DNA from: Lonicera japonica
Taxonomy: Eukaryota > Streptophyta > Magnoliopsida > Dipsacales > Caprifoliaceae
Reading direction: 5' to 3'
Assembly (NCBI GenBank): GCA_021464415.1
Contig: JAKCWG010000475.1
Location: 1-64,000, forward strand
DNA length: 64,000 bases
Shown: piece after piece, positions 44,401 to 56,420 of the stretch
Numbering within the stretch: position 1 is the first letter of the stretch
Layout of the letters: each line of letters begins with the position of its first letter
The notes under the pieces: model-generated
Database searches by the model: none
The model's input: only the letters and a program-made list of their open reading frames with translations
What the model was told of the DNA's origin: nothing
Position numbers and translations under genes: made by a program

Positions 44401-46346
44401 AATTTATGAAAAGATATGTAAATTGATAAACAAACCTAACTTTGAAATAGAGAATGATAAGCAATGAACTAAGTATTCGGAATAAATGACTTGTGTTAAT
44501 GGCCAAGGTCAGTTTAAATTTACATTACAATTTCGATTTCTCTTTAGCAAAACTTGCATGTTTCGTTTACGGTATCTATTTCTATTTATCTTCCTTGTTA
44601 TCGATCAATCTTCATTTCTAACACATATATAATGATGTTAATATCATTTTGTTATTTGTGTCCAGTTACAAGATTACGTCATCTCCAAAATTAAGATAAA
44701 AGGAAATATTCAATTCAGAAATGAAAATGCATGCAGAACTACAAGAAAACGAGGAAGAGGGTGTTAGCACATATGTCGATTCTGTCGCACAAGAGCTGAA
44801 TAGCATGTTGATGAGTCCAGCTTCCCCGGAACTGGAAACAACAATCACTTTGCAGTGTCATAATCAAAACTTTCAAGTACCTATGGTTGAAGAATAAATA
44901 GAATCAAATTTGCAAGTACCAATGGAAATACCTAAGTTCGGCGGAGTATTGACAGAACTTCAAAATTGGCAAGTACCTATGCAAGTTCCCATGTTTGACA
45001 CAATAATAATTGAAGACGAACCAAATATTCAAGAACTTGTGCAAGAACCTATGGTCGCGCAAGACAACATTACACGCATAGACTGATAATGTACCACTGA
45101 TGAAAGAAACAAGTATTACACCAGTCCTGGAGCCAATGGAGCCGGATGACTCATTCACAGGATTGAACGAAACACTAAACAATGATCAAGAAAGTTCCAT
45201 GTCCTGGTTAGAGTCGATAGGACAAGAGATGGCACGTGAACATATTGAGAACAAACTAGATGCTACTAATTTCCAAGTAGGATCTTGGGATATAAATGAC
45301 AAAAGAAAATTGCATAATGAAAATTATTTGGCACAACAATACACCAATCTCACAACACAAGGAATTACGTGGTATCAACAAATTACCACTAGTCCACGGA
45401 GCGCACCAAATTCACTATATCAAAAAGACTGATTTACAAGATTGGTCAGCAGACCTATACATGCACACTGTGTATCTCTCAACACTCAAAAAATAGACAC
45501 TACAATTTTTCTCACCTAGAAAATTGCTTATATTTTTCCCACTCAACACTCTGAAAAATTAAACACTGCAAAGCTCTCACCTAGACACTTCACTTCTAAT
45601 TTTTCTCTCTGATCTCTTAATATTTTTGGCTCTCTACTCTCTCTTTTGCTATCTTCTTTCTTTAGAGCTCTTATTGTTGATGCAAAAATGCATGCAAGTA
45701 CACCCCTATTTATACACCAATAAACATCCACCAACTTTGAAATGTTTACCTCCTTAGTTAGCATATTTTGAAAATTTAACCAAACTATTCAAAAAATCAA
45801 CCATTTTCTAGAATATATAGAAAAATTGGCCATTGAATTTTTCTCTCATTCTAGAAAATATTGACCATTGAATATTTGTCTTTTTTTTTTTCTTCATTAT
45901 CTAGTAATCTCCCACTTGGAGAAAAAATTGATTGAACCAACTCTGTCAATGATTAGTGTGTAATGGTGCGTTCATCGTTGTCTTTAGTCTTGAAGACTTA
46001 CTGAAGCTGCGCACAACTCTAGTTTATCTTTGGTCACTACCTTGGTTAACATGTCCGCTGGATTTTTACTGCCTTAAATCTTTTGAAGTGTCAATACCCC
46101 ATCATCTAGAAGTGATCTGACGAAGTGATACCGAAGTTGTATGTGCTTAGTCCTCGAATGAAATGTCGAATTCTTTGTTAGATGTATAGCACTTTGACTG
46201 TCACAGTGCAAGGCATTCTTCGTCTTTCTGAAACCCAATTCTGCTAACAAACCCTTTAACTAAATCATTTATTTGCTTACCTCGGTCATGGTTACGTACT
46301 CTGCTTTTGTAGTGGATAAGGCAACTATCTTCTGTTGCTGTGAGAC

Positions 46347-47464
46347 TTAACTGATTGCAGTAGCACCTACTGTAAAGACATAACCAGTGGTGCTTCTTCT
46401 GTGATCTATCTCAACAGCAAAATCTGAATCTACAAATCCTTGGAGTCTCAGCTCGCCTCTGCTGAAGCATAAGCATTTGTTGGTGGTACCTCGTAGATAT
46501 CGTAATATCCATTTAGCAAAATCCCAGTGCATCTAGCCAGGATTTGTCATGAATCTACTCACAGCTCCCACTGCATGGGCAATATCTGGTTTTGTGCAAA
46601 CCATATCATACATCAGACTTCCAATGGCTGAGGCATATGGTACCTTAGCCATGAAGTTTTCTTCTTCATCACTCTTAGGAGACTGGTCTTTGGATAATCG
46701 AAAATGACTAGCTAAGGGTGTGCTAACTAGCTTAGCATCAATTATGCTGAACCTCTTTAAAACACGACTAATATACTCAGCTTGAGACAACTGCAAGACG
46801 TCATTTTGCTTGTCTCTATTGATCCCCATCCCAAGAATATGCTTCCCTGCACCCAAGTCTTTCATGTCGAACTCATTCGACAACTGTTTCTTTAACCTTC
46901 TGATTTCATCCATATTTTAGCCTGCTACTAACATGTCATCAATATAAAATAACAAAATGATGTAACTGGATTGAAACCTTTTGAAGTAACAACAATGGTC
47001 AGTGATGCACTTGTAATAGCCATTCATTTGCATGAACCCATCAAACTTCATGTTGGAGCTTGTTTTAAGCCATATAAGCTCTTTTGCAATTTGCAAACAA
47101 GTTTCTCCTTTCCCTTCACTGAGAAACCTTCATGTTTCTGCATGTATATTTCCTCCTCTAGATCACCACGGAGAAAGGCAATTTTCACATCTAATTGCTC
47201 AAGGTGTAAATCTTCTATTACAACAATACTCAAAACTGACCGAATTGTAGTTAGCTTTACAACTGGCAATAATATATTAGTGTAGTCAATTCCTTTTTTC
47301 TGCTGAAAGCCTTTCACCACCAATCTTGCTTTGTACCTCTTGGAGCACGATTGCTCCTCTTTGACTCGATACACCCATTTGTTATGTAAAGCCTTTTTCC
47401 CTTTTGGTAGCTCAGCTAGCTCCCACGTCTTATTCGAGATAAGGGTCTTCATCTCATCTTTCAT
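46347..47464 (-). pseudogene. Copia reverse transcriptase and RNase H
   Basis: Pieces in order: NKTWELAELPKGKKALHNKW and KARLVVKGFQQKKGIDYTNI (RT, 47464-47048), with QLDVKIAFLRGDLEEEIYMQ (usual DVKTAFLHG) and KLQKSLYGLKQAPT. After a gap covering the YxDD-bearing region (in degenerate form) comes RRLKKQLSNEFDMKDLGAGK (46913-46533), then WILRYLRGTTNKCLCFSRGE and GFVDSDFAVEIDHRRSTTGY (RNase H, 46532-46347). Stops and frame breaks separate them. Confidence 0.85.
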
Positions 47465-47479
47465 TGCAAGCTCCTACTT

Positions 47480-49700
47480 GCTCGCATCCTGTACATGACA
47501 TGCTTCATCATAGCATTCAGGTTCACCTTCGTCAGTAAGCAACAAGTAATTTAAGTATCTCCTGTTTGGTACATAAGGCCGGAAAAACCGCCTAAGTACA
47601 AGAGTATGAGTTGAAGGTTCTTCTGCCTTCGTTTGTTGAATATTATCCTGTTGTATTGCTTCCTCTATCTGAGAACTTTCTTCTGTCTGTTTTATCTAAC
47701 TGCTTTTTGGAATATAACCAATATCGGCATACACAGGATTATGCTGCACTGAATTACTTGAATCTGCTGCGTCTATATCCCTGTACATCACATTCTCATT
47801 GAATATGACATCTCTGCTTCGAATAATTTTTCAGTTTTTGTCATCCCACAATCTATAACCAAAATCATCACCGCCGTATCCAAGAAAAGTACACTTCTGT
47901 GATTTAGGATCCAACTTGCTTCTAGTTTGATCACTGATATGTACATATGCGACTAGGGGTGTTTTCGATTTCGGTCAGGGTAGAAACTAAGTACCCCAAA
48001 CCCAAACCAAATATAAAAATTCGGTTTCGGTTTCTAAATCTTCGAAATCCAAACTCGAACCAAAATTTTTGGTTTGGTTTCGGTTTGATTTTATTCGGTT
48101 TTGACATATATATATTTTTTTCATTTTTTTTAAATCAATTTAACATAAAAATGTACTAATAATAATGTAAGAATTTATCATATTCAAATTAAAGTCATAT
48201 TTTTTTAGAAACATGGAACAAACATATAGATACTATATTTTTTATTTAATTACAATTTTATTTGTACAGTTATAAGAGTAAAACACATTAAATAAAATGA
48301 TGAAATATCTTACCATCATGTATGAGATAAAAAAAATCTTATCTTTGTGTAGTTAATTCAACAATAAGGGCACGCGTTAATGACTTTTTTTTTAAGATTA
48401 TCACAATATGGAATTATTAAGGAACATATTCTTATAAAAAGCCATCTTTTTCGTATTATAATATAATTAGCGTGTGCCCTTAGAGTATATATTAACATTT
48501 TTTTTTCTTATACATAATTCGGTTCGGTTCGGTTTAGTTTGATTTTGAACTAGCTTACCCCAAATCCGAAACAAACTTTTCGGTTCGGTTTTCTCATTTT
48601 TGATTTCGGTTTTTTTTCGGTTCGGGATTTTACAGATCGATCCGGATCGGTTCGGTCCGTTCGGTCAGTTTTTGGATTGGCATTAACACCCCTATATGCG
48701 ACACAACCGAATATTTTCAGATGAGAAAGTTTTATCTCTTTGCCACTCTAGACCTCTTATGGTATTCTGTGTTCCAACGGTACTGGTGGTCCTCTATTGA
48801 TTAGATAAGCTGCAGTACTGACTGCCTTTGCCCAGAATTCCTTAGGTAAGCCTGCCTGTAAATACATACTTTTGGCTCTCTCAGTCAGTGTTTGGTTCAT
48901 TCTTTCTACCACGCCATTCTATTGTGGGGTTCCTAGAACTGTCCTTTCCAACTTGATTCCATTTATATAACAGAATCTTTTGAACTCGCCATCTTCATAT
49001 TCTCTACCATTGTTGGATCTCAGTTTCTTGATCCTTAGGCTTGTTTCATTCTCCACAATGGATTTCCATTTCTTGAACACTTCGAACACCTCAAATTTGT
49101 GCCTCAAGAACTAAACCCACACCTTCCTAGAATGGTCGTTAATAAAAGTCATAAAATATGACTTCCCGCCAATGGATGAAACTGAAGCTGGTCCCCATAC
49201 ATCTGTGTGTACTAACTCAAGCTTCTCTTGCTTTGGAGTTCTGCCACCTATACTAAAGCTAACTCGTTTCTGCTTCCTGTAGATGCAACTTTCACATAAG
49301 TCAATCTTAGTTGACTAAAGCCCTGCTAACTTCCCTTTTTCATGCATGACCTTGAGTCCTTTTTCACTCATATGACTAAGTCTCTTGTGCCATATATTGG
49401 GATCGTCTTTGCTTGCGGCAACTGCAATTGACCCACGTGCACCTGCCATCATATATATAATGCCTAATATACTGTCACGTGAAATTACCATTGCACCTTT
49501 GAACCTTTGAAAACCTTCCATGTATCACGGCCGAAGGTTGTGACATAACTTTCATTTGCTAACTGGCTCATCGCGATTAAATTCTTCCTCAAGTCAGGGA
49601 TGTGACGGACATCATTCAACTTCCACACGAACCCATTTAACTTGATATTTAGTTAGCCCTTGCCTACCACGTCACATGGATGATCATTACCAAGATACAC
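47480..49700 (-). pseudogene. Copia protease end and integrase, split by a MITE
   Basis: Minus-strand pieces: DPNIWHKRLSHMSEKGLKVM (GAG-pre-integrase, about 49420-49350); KKLRSNNGREYEDGEFKRFC with IKLERTVLGTPQ (integrase core, where the family usually has LRSDNGGEY, about 49040-48920). Beyond the hAT-like insertion at 47954-48694 come SKLDPKSQKCTFLGYGGDDF and GYRLWDDKN (integrase C-terminal end). Multiple stops, so inactive. Confidence 0.8.
47954..48694. mobile_element. hAT-like element nested in the copia integrase
   Basis: Ends TAGGGGTGTT and AACACCCCTA with perfect 8-bp flanks TATGCGAC (47946-47953, 48695-48702). 741 bp, no coding capacity. GGTTTCGGTT/GGTTCGGTTC repeats near both ends, as in the elements at 18477 and 20612. 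It inserted after the copia element, since the interrupted integrase reads through when it is removed. Confidence 0.9.
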
Positions 49701-49727
49701 CTTTCCATAATTTCCTAGTTCGAAACT

Positions 49728-50600
49728 TCAGAAGAATTCTCTGCTTGAGGTGGCGTGAAAAGATGCTCCAGAATCTAATACATATGACTCCGTCTTGCTC
49801 TCCATAGAGCATATCAATGCATCTTTTGACTGTTCTGCAATAATTTTTGCTTCAATCCTCTTTTCTGTAGCCGTTTTCGGTGCTCGACATTGATTTCTGT
49901 TATGTCTGGTTTTGCCACAATTCCAACACTCAATAACCTTTTGATTATTTTGGTTTTGAGATTTGTTGGATTTGTTTGGAGCCCTTAACTTTGACCTGCC
50001 GTTCCTTGATCTATTTTTGTTGCCTCCATTTCTTCTTGTTGAATTTCTGCCTCTTGATTCAACATTCAAGGCTGAGCCGAAAGTGGACGGTTCACCGGAA
50101 TCTTTTCGGCGAATTTTCTCGTTCAGAATCAAATCTCTGATGTAGGTGTATTTGAGCTTTTCTTTCCCGGTAGAATTGCTCACTAACATTCTCATGGCCT
50201 CCCAGCTATTCGGTAGCATTGCTAAAATTATCAAGGCTTGAACTTCATCATCGAACTTAATTTCAACGGTAGACAAATGGCTGATGATGGTGTTGAAATT
50301 ATTCAGGTGTTCTGCCGCTGAAGAATTTTCCTCCATCTTCAGATTAAATAATTTCTTCATCAAATACACTTTGTTGTTTGCTGATGATTTTTGATACATG
50401 CCAGATAACACTGACATTATGTCAGCGGTAGTCTTTGTATTTGCGACGTTAAATGCCATGCTTCTTGATAATGACAAACAAATGACTCCTAACATTTGCC
50501 TGTCAAGTAGTGCCCATTCATCATCTTTCATATCTTCCGGTTTGGTGCCAAGTAGAGGAAGATTCAGCTTCTTTCCGTACAAATAATCTTCAATTTGCAT
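49728..50600 (-). pseudogene. Copia gag and protease region
   Basis: A 290-codon open stretch. Gag core with GTKPEDMKDDEWALLDRQ and LMKKLFNLKMEENSSAAEHL, then an Arg/Asn-rich linker, a CCHC knuckle CWNCGKTRHNRNQC (CX2CX4HX4C, with Arg in place of the usual Gly before His), and the start of the aspartic protease with VLDSGASFHAT (catalytic DSG). Stops occur upstream of this stretch and after the protease start, so the polyprotein is not intact. Confidence 0.85.
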
Positions 50601-51411
50601 TCGTCGGAAACCGAAATCTTAGCCATCAAATTTTCAATTCATTTTCCTTCTTCTGCCATAACTCCTACTAGAACCCGAGCTCTGATACTAGTTGTTGAGA
50701 ATAAACTAGATGCTACTAATTTCCAAGTAGGATCTTCGGATATAAATGACAAAAGAAAATTGAACAATGAAAATTATTTGGCACAACAATACACCAATCT
50801 CACAACACAAGGAATTACATGGTATCGGCAAATTGCCACTAGTTCATGAAGCGCACCAAATTCACTATATCAAAAGGAGTGATTTATAAGATTGGTCAGC
50901 AGACCTATACACGCACACTGTGTATCTCTCAACACTTAAAAAATAGACACTACAATTTTTCTCACCTAGAAAATTGCTTATATTTTTCTAATTCAACACT
51001 CTGAAAAATTAAACACTGTAAAGCTCTCATCTAGACACTTCACTTCTAATTTTTCTCTCTGATCTCTTAATATTTTTGGCTCTCTACTCTCTCTTTTGCT
51101 CTCTTCTTTCTTTAGAGCTCTTGTTGTTAATGCAAAAATGCATGCAAGTACATCCCTATTTATACACCAACAAGTATCCACCAACTTTGAAATGTTTACC
51201 TCCTTAGTTAGCATATTTTGAAAATTTAACCAAACTATACAAAAATCAACCATTTTCTAGAATTTATAGAAAAATTGGCCATTGAATTTTTCTCTCATTC
51301 TAGAAAATATTGACATTGAATATTTGTCTTTTTTTTTCCCTTCATTATCTAACAGAACAAACTCTTCTGTCATTGTTTGATGAAGAGATTGATTTTTCCT
51401 TTTACAATTAA

Positions 51412-52425
51412 AATAATGATTTAAGTTTCACTTTGAGTGATCATAGAGGATACACTTTGGTGTTACTTTAATTGGAATGGCTTCTTCATGGATGTCTCTT
51501 CATTTTGTATATCCTAGCAGGCTACATATACCCAGCCGCAATTCTTGTTTTTTGGCCATGCAAATTCACGAATAAGTTTAATTTTCGCTTTTGGTAGACA
51601 ATTAAAGAGTACTCGTCATGGGCTGACTTGGTGGCAATAACTTCTCTTATTAAAGGACAGGTGTAAGAGTTCGAGTTCGTCCCCCTCCCACTCGGCCCCT
51701 TGAAAGCGGGAATAAATTAAACTTCACCTTACAGGAATAAATTAAACTTCACCTTAAGTGAAAAATATTAGGACCAATTAAATTAATGAGCTCTATCTCA
51801 TATGGTATTATTATACGCTATTCACGAGTGGGTAATATTCGAACCAGAACTATCCCAGCAGATAAAACAAACAAAAAAGAAGAGGAAAATAATCCTGGGT
51901 CATGAATTGATTTAATAAGTAACAATTCGAGGGAATTTCTTCTTTGTATTTCAATTAACTCTCATTTTGACTGTCTCTGATATGATCATTCTCTATATAA
52001 ATACAGAAACAACACATAAAATAAATATATTAATATAATTATATGTGTTTAATTAAAACCCAAAATCATGCACCATGTGTTTAATTAAAACCCAAAATCG
52101 AATTAAACCTAAAATCATGCACCGTGAATGATGAGTGATTGTCGATTTTTGTAGTGTTTGTGGCGGTGAGAAAAGTAGAGGAGAGTTCTGACGTGCATGC
52201 AATAATTCAAAAGCCATAAAATTTTCGTTATGTTAATTTCTATGCGCCCGTAGGTCATTGTCGTTTTTATTTTTACTAATTAAAATCATTTTAACATTTT
52301 TACCAAGCTAGAAATGTTGTCGGAAAACTATTATAAATAAAGTATGCATATTCATATGAGACCTATTTAATTTTTTTTGGTTCCCACGAGTGTCCTTAGC
52401 TACACCACATTGGATGCCGGACAAG
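51412..52425. other. Region downstream of the NAC pseudogene, with a SINE-like piece
   Basis: AT-rich, no gene. At 51618-51735 a tRNA-like segment shows A-box-like GGGCTGACTTGGTGGCAA (51620-51637) and B-box-like GAGTTCGAGTTCGTCCC (51667-51683), followed by a short tandem duplication of AATAAATTAAACTTCACCTTA. This suggests a tRNA-derived SINE fragment. No cloverleaf or target duplication was found. Confidence 0.4.
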
Positions 52426-54830
52426 TTGTCATGGGGCATCCTTGATTAAGCCAAAATATTGCATTTTTATACATATTTAGATGGCTTAGTATGCATGAAT
52501 TTCATTTTAATTATCCTAAATTGTTAAGATTTGAGTTTTAATCATGAAATAGGATAATATGTTTGTTTATAGTGCATTTTAGTATTTTTACAGGTTAAAA
52601 ATGAACAAGAACGAATCCAGAAGCAAATTCTCCCCAAATTAGTCATTGCCAGTCAAATTCGGAGCTAAATTGAGTTCAAGAAGTGAACCGAAAGCAATTC
52701 CCAAGCTCAATCATGAAGGGAGTAATTGGAAGAGATTATGATAAACCGATAAATCATCCTAAGCGAAAAAAAGTCATTTGAATTAATTCGGGAAATTTTT
52801 GGTTGAAGGAGAGATCCACCGCGTGCATTGCCTCTATTTCATCCAATTCTGGTATTTATCCGTGCAGAATTTGAAGAAAACTCCATAGATAAAATTTGTA
52901 GAAATATGAGTTAGCTACGTGTGGGAGAAAACCTTGCGTCAATCAAAATTCAGAGTGCAAAGTTATGGCCGAAATACGAATAGTATGCTGGAACAGCAGA
53001 TTCTAGCACGAATGAATAAAATAATTGATGGTGTAAGAATTTATCAAAAGTGGGCCTAACTTAGATGGTTTGAGTGAGAAATGATCTCCTTGTGGTCTCG
53101 GGTTCAAGTCCCATAAGCAACAATTTATGCTTCATTTTTGATCAATTTTTGTGACAAACCTAATTCCAATGATAAACCTAATTAAATTAGGTTTGTAGAA
53201 GATGCTCTCCTTGTGGTCTCGGGTTTAAGTCCCATCAGCAACAATTTATGCTTCTTTTTTGATCAATTTTTGAAGCCAATTAATGAGCCCATCCAATGAT
53301 AAACCTAATTAAATTAGGTTTGTAAAATTATAAAGCTATCATCAATCATCATCAAAGCAGCCGCGTACACAGCAGCCACAACACAGCAACAACCATCCCT
53401 CTCTCTCTCCATTGATTTCTTTTCTCTCTCTTCATTCTTTTTCTTCCTTCTTTATTTTATTTCTTTTAAACATTCAGGATTGAGTTGTACCTCTTCCATT
53501 ATTTTTCTTTGGCATTAATTTGGAGTTAGAGATGAAGTATTCAGGTATAATTTTGAAGATTAATTTTCAGATTTAATTATTGGTCTACGTGCATACTTCA
53601 ATATCAGGTTCTTAATTTATTTACTGCTTTTTTCATTCGTATTATAAATTTTGCATGTTTATGATTTTAATTGCTTTTCAATTTATAAATTTATATACAC
53701 TGTTTTATTTGATTATTTTACTGAGTATGAATTTATTAGATTTGTTTGGTTAGTTCGTTAGTCAGGGGTCCATAAGGAACGGGTATACCGACCCGGCAGT
53801 TTTTCGAACCCGAATTCAATTATAATTAATTTTTAATAAGTTAATAGGTCATTATAAATATGGTTTTTATTATCTTAGTATGCTAATCGCATATTTTTAT
53901 AATAAATTTAATAAAACCTTTTTGATAAAAGAACCAAACTAGTTTGGATTATTATTTTTGCGCTAAACCCTAACTAGTTGACTTAGAGAGCGGTCTATAC
54001 TCTCTAAATTAATTGATTATGTATCGTTTTAGGTTTCAAACTAGAGCGCAATGTTTTTCGGTAATATTTTTAATCCTTACTTTTTGATACCGAAATCGCC
54101 AATTTTGTGTTTCTACCGCCCGTTTTAGTTCAAATTTGATTTTAATCATGTTCTAACTTATTTGAATTAAATTGTGGCTTTTACTTAATATTTTTAAACA
54201 TACTTTTAATAAAAAAAATTGTAGTGTTAAGCACTACTCCACTTTAATAAACAAGTGTTTTTGGTAAAATTAAGTAATGCAAATTGATTACATAATTAGT
54301 ATTGGTACGTATAGTTCATGTCACGCATGAATTACTGTGAAAAATATAAGTTTATGAGATCAATTAGCTTGTGAAAAGTAGGTTGATTTTTAAAGGAAAA
54401 TTAATTAGAAAAGGATTCTCGGTCCACCGAATTGCCCGTTGTATTGCCCGAAACTTATGGATACCCCTAGCGCTTTTTATTCTTAATTTTAATTAAAGTT
54501 TTTCACGCATTTAATTAATTTAGCACGCTATTTTTATTATTTATTTTATTTAGCTTTATTCCGCATTCTTGTTATGTTAGTTTTGTTTCCTTTAGCGTAG
54601 TAATGTTTCGCTATTTTTAGGTTTAGTTTCATTTGCATGTTTTATTTAGTTATATTGCCTTTAATTAGTTTACTTATTAATTCTCATTCATTTATCTCCA
54701 TATTTCATCTTTTCTTCATTTTTCTCTTCTTCTTCTTGAAAGAAATTTTCCTAAGTCAAAGACCTACACTCCTCCTCGTGGATCGACCTTGGACTTACCA
54801 AGTTTTCACCGAGTCAGTCCTATGATGGCA
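52426..54830. mobile_element. LTR-type non-coding repeat, boundaries unresolved
   Basis: Starts near TGTCATGGGGCATCC and reads like plant gypsy/LARD non-coding sequence (GCATTTTAGTATTTTTACAG, and later CTCCTCGTGGATCGACCTTG at about 54770-54789). It has no open frames. Inside, 53060-53330 holds two tandem copies of a segment with CTCCTTGTGGTCTCGGGTT and AAGCAACAATTTATGCTTC. The GGTTCAAGTCCC in the first copy is a tRNA B-box-like motif, so a SINE may be embedded. No target duplication was found. Confidence 0.35.
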
Positions 54831-55479
54831 CAAATGAGGTTGGGTGAGTAATTGGGCTTACTGTTATCCCAGCTAAGTTCACTAGAACATTATTTACAAT
54901 GAATAGCAAACATGCAACAACACTAATTTAAAATAGAGCGTGAACATAAATTGAAATTACTTCATTGCAATAAATTTGATTATACAAAAAGCTATTATAA
55001 CTTGAAAGAAAGTAAAAGCTTGAAACAGAGTATTAGACAATGTGCACTAGTAGGCAACCGGGTGTGAGGCGTATAATCTTATCTCCACATATAACCACTT
55101 AATGAAAATACCAAAATTATAACAGTGCAAGCTGACTCACAAAAAGTACAAGAAAATGATTACAAAGAAATTCATAGTTCTATTCACATGCAAACAATAT
55201 AAACATATGAGAAGAGACTTCTCCAAAAAAAAGGAAAAAAAAAACTAGTCGAGATACATGACTAGACTCCTAGTTGATGATGGATGGCTTGTTATGGGTG
55301 TTGGTGCTGAATGGCATGTTGGACCGTGTTGCACTCGAGAGTGTGTACTGTGTTGTTGAATTAAGTGTAGTCAGTCACGGGTATCGTTGGGAGGCACCAT
55401 GTGACATCCTCCCCCACTAGAGCTGTTAATGCCCTCATTAACTTGTTGACGTATGTAATAATCAGGTCCTAGAATGCAT
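54831..55479. other. Intergenic, no gene recognised
   Basis: AT-rich sequence without credible frames. It leads into the gypsy remnant. Confidence 0.4.
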
Positions 55480-56420
55480 ATAGGTTAGAAGCTCTTTCCC
55501 AAATGTTATCCTCTTAGTCCTTTCTAGCCTATTTGACTAGAAACTCTTGGTGTTGTTTGTGGGATGTTGGCTCATTTCAGTTAGCAAGGATGCTTCCACT
55601 AATTTTTTCCCTTACGCTTTCTGCTTCAACCGTAGATAGTTAGACTCTCCCCGGGATGGATCAGTTGCATCACCAAAATATGGTTTTAGCATGCTGATGT
55701 GAAACACATGATGAACCTTCAATGAACTAGGGGCTCAACCCTATAAGAAACTTTCCTAATCTTCATCACAATCTTGAGTGGTCCCTTGTACTTTAGCAGA
55801 AGGAGTTGGCCTTGGCCCCTCAAGAGCCTTTTATCTTTGGGGAGGAGCTTCACCATTACGAGATCTCTTACCTGGTTATCTAATGGTAGTCTTTTTAGAT
55901 ATGCATGCTTCTTCATTCGATAAGTGATTTTTTCTTGGTGTGAACAAGCTAATTAACTCGATATTCTGGTTTCACCCTTAAGAGAAATTGTGGGCTTTAG
56001 GAGATTTCGAAGCTAGCACTGAGTAAGCAGTGTGAAGCAGGATGGGTTATTGCTCTGTAACAATTTCAAAGGCACACTTACCCATCCCTGAGTTCTTCTG
56101 GGTGTTGAAGCTTCATTAAGTCGTATCTAATAACTTTACCCAATTCCGTTGTGTGGCATTAGGAAAGTGACGTAGATATTTTCTCAAGCATTGCATTTTA
56201 TCTTTCAGTCTATCCATCAAATTGAGGGTATTAGCTGGAGCTCACACACAACTTGGAGCCGAGAATGTTAAAGAGTTCTTTCCAAAATTTTCATGTGAAC
56301 TGTAAGTCCTAATCACTGACAATAGTTAGAAGGATGCCCCAATACTTAACCACATATTTGAAGAATAGCTGAGCTACCTCCTCGTCAGACATGTTCTTTA
56401 GAACCTGGATAAAAATGTCA
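55480..56420 (-). pseudogene. Ty3/gypsy integrase and chromodomain remnant
   Basis: Minus-strand reading gives, in order, degraded integrase core pieces (ELFFKYVVKYWG-like, then IVSD, FWKELFNILGSKL, YPQFDG.TER) and the integrase C-terminal domain KKHAYLKRLPLDNQVRDLVM, VKLLPKDKRLLRGQGQLLLL, KYKGPLKIVMKIRKVSYRVE (55916-55719). A chromodomain-like tail follows (VEAESVREK, WERASNLYAF). Such an end is typical of chromoviruses. Many stops. RT and LTRs were not found, so it is a fragment. It lies 0.9 kb downstream of the CYP79 stop codon. Confidence 0.75.

Larger units (their letters stand above)
45243..51354 (-). mobile_element. Ty1/copia retrotransposon with both LTRs and TSD, inactive
   Basis: LTRs 45243-45906 and 50693-51354 are nearly identical by eye. 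The right (5') LTR has TGTTGAGA..TCTAACA edges in plus orientation. Flanks are GAACA on both sides (45238-45242, 51355-51359). TAGTATCAGAGC (50690-50679, minus) is a tRNA-Met-type primer site and AAGTGGGAGAT next to the left LTR is the polypurine tract, so the element runs on the minus strand. Inside are gag-protease, integrase, RT and RNase H remnants in copia order, broken by stops and a MITE. It sits in the last exon of the NAC gene. Confidence 0.95.
43055..51411 (+). pseudogene. NAC-domain transcription factor gene, multiply disrupted
   Basis: Plant NAC transcription factor. ATG 43055 opens VPKSTLSLGF; a 292-bp MITE follows, then RFKHTKEEIFQFLRLKINGQ, GVIGELNVYD, YMFIRLKNKSKNAKIQKDRR, VGKGTWKSQQTG and WNMTEYFLEK (subdomains A-D) to a GTAAGT donor at 43764. 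After an intron containing transposon scraps, exon 44666 gives LQDYVISKIKIKG (subdomain E). The C-terminal half is acidic with QVPM repeats and ends, beyond a copia insertion at 45243-51354, in TLLSLFDEEIDFSFYN-stop (51409-51411). Lesions: MITE in subdomain A with a one-base frame offset; the exon 1 end is one base out of phase with exon 2, explained by a 12-A run at 43739-43750; frame slip near 44700; TAA at 44895; TGA at 45084 with another slip; the copia insertion. Could not make a NAC protein now. Confidence 0.9.

Noticed and set aside
53095..53112. tRNA gene at a GGTTCAAGTCCC motif
   Set aside because: No acceptor stem or anticodon arm can be paired around it. A SINE-type or chance B box fits better.
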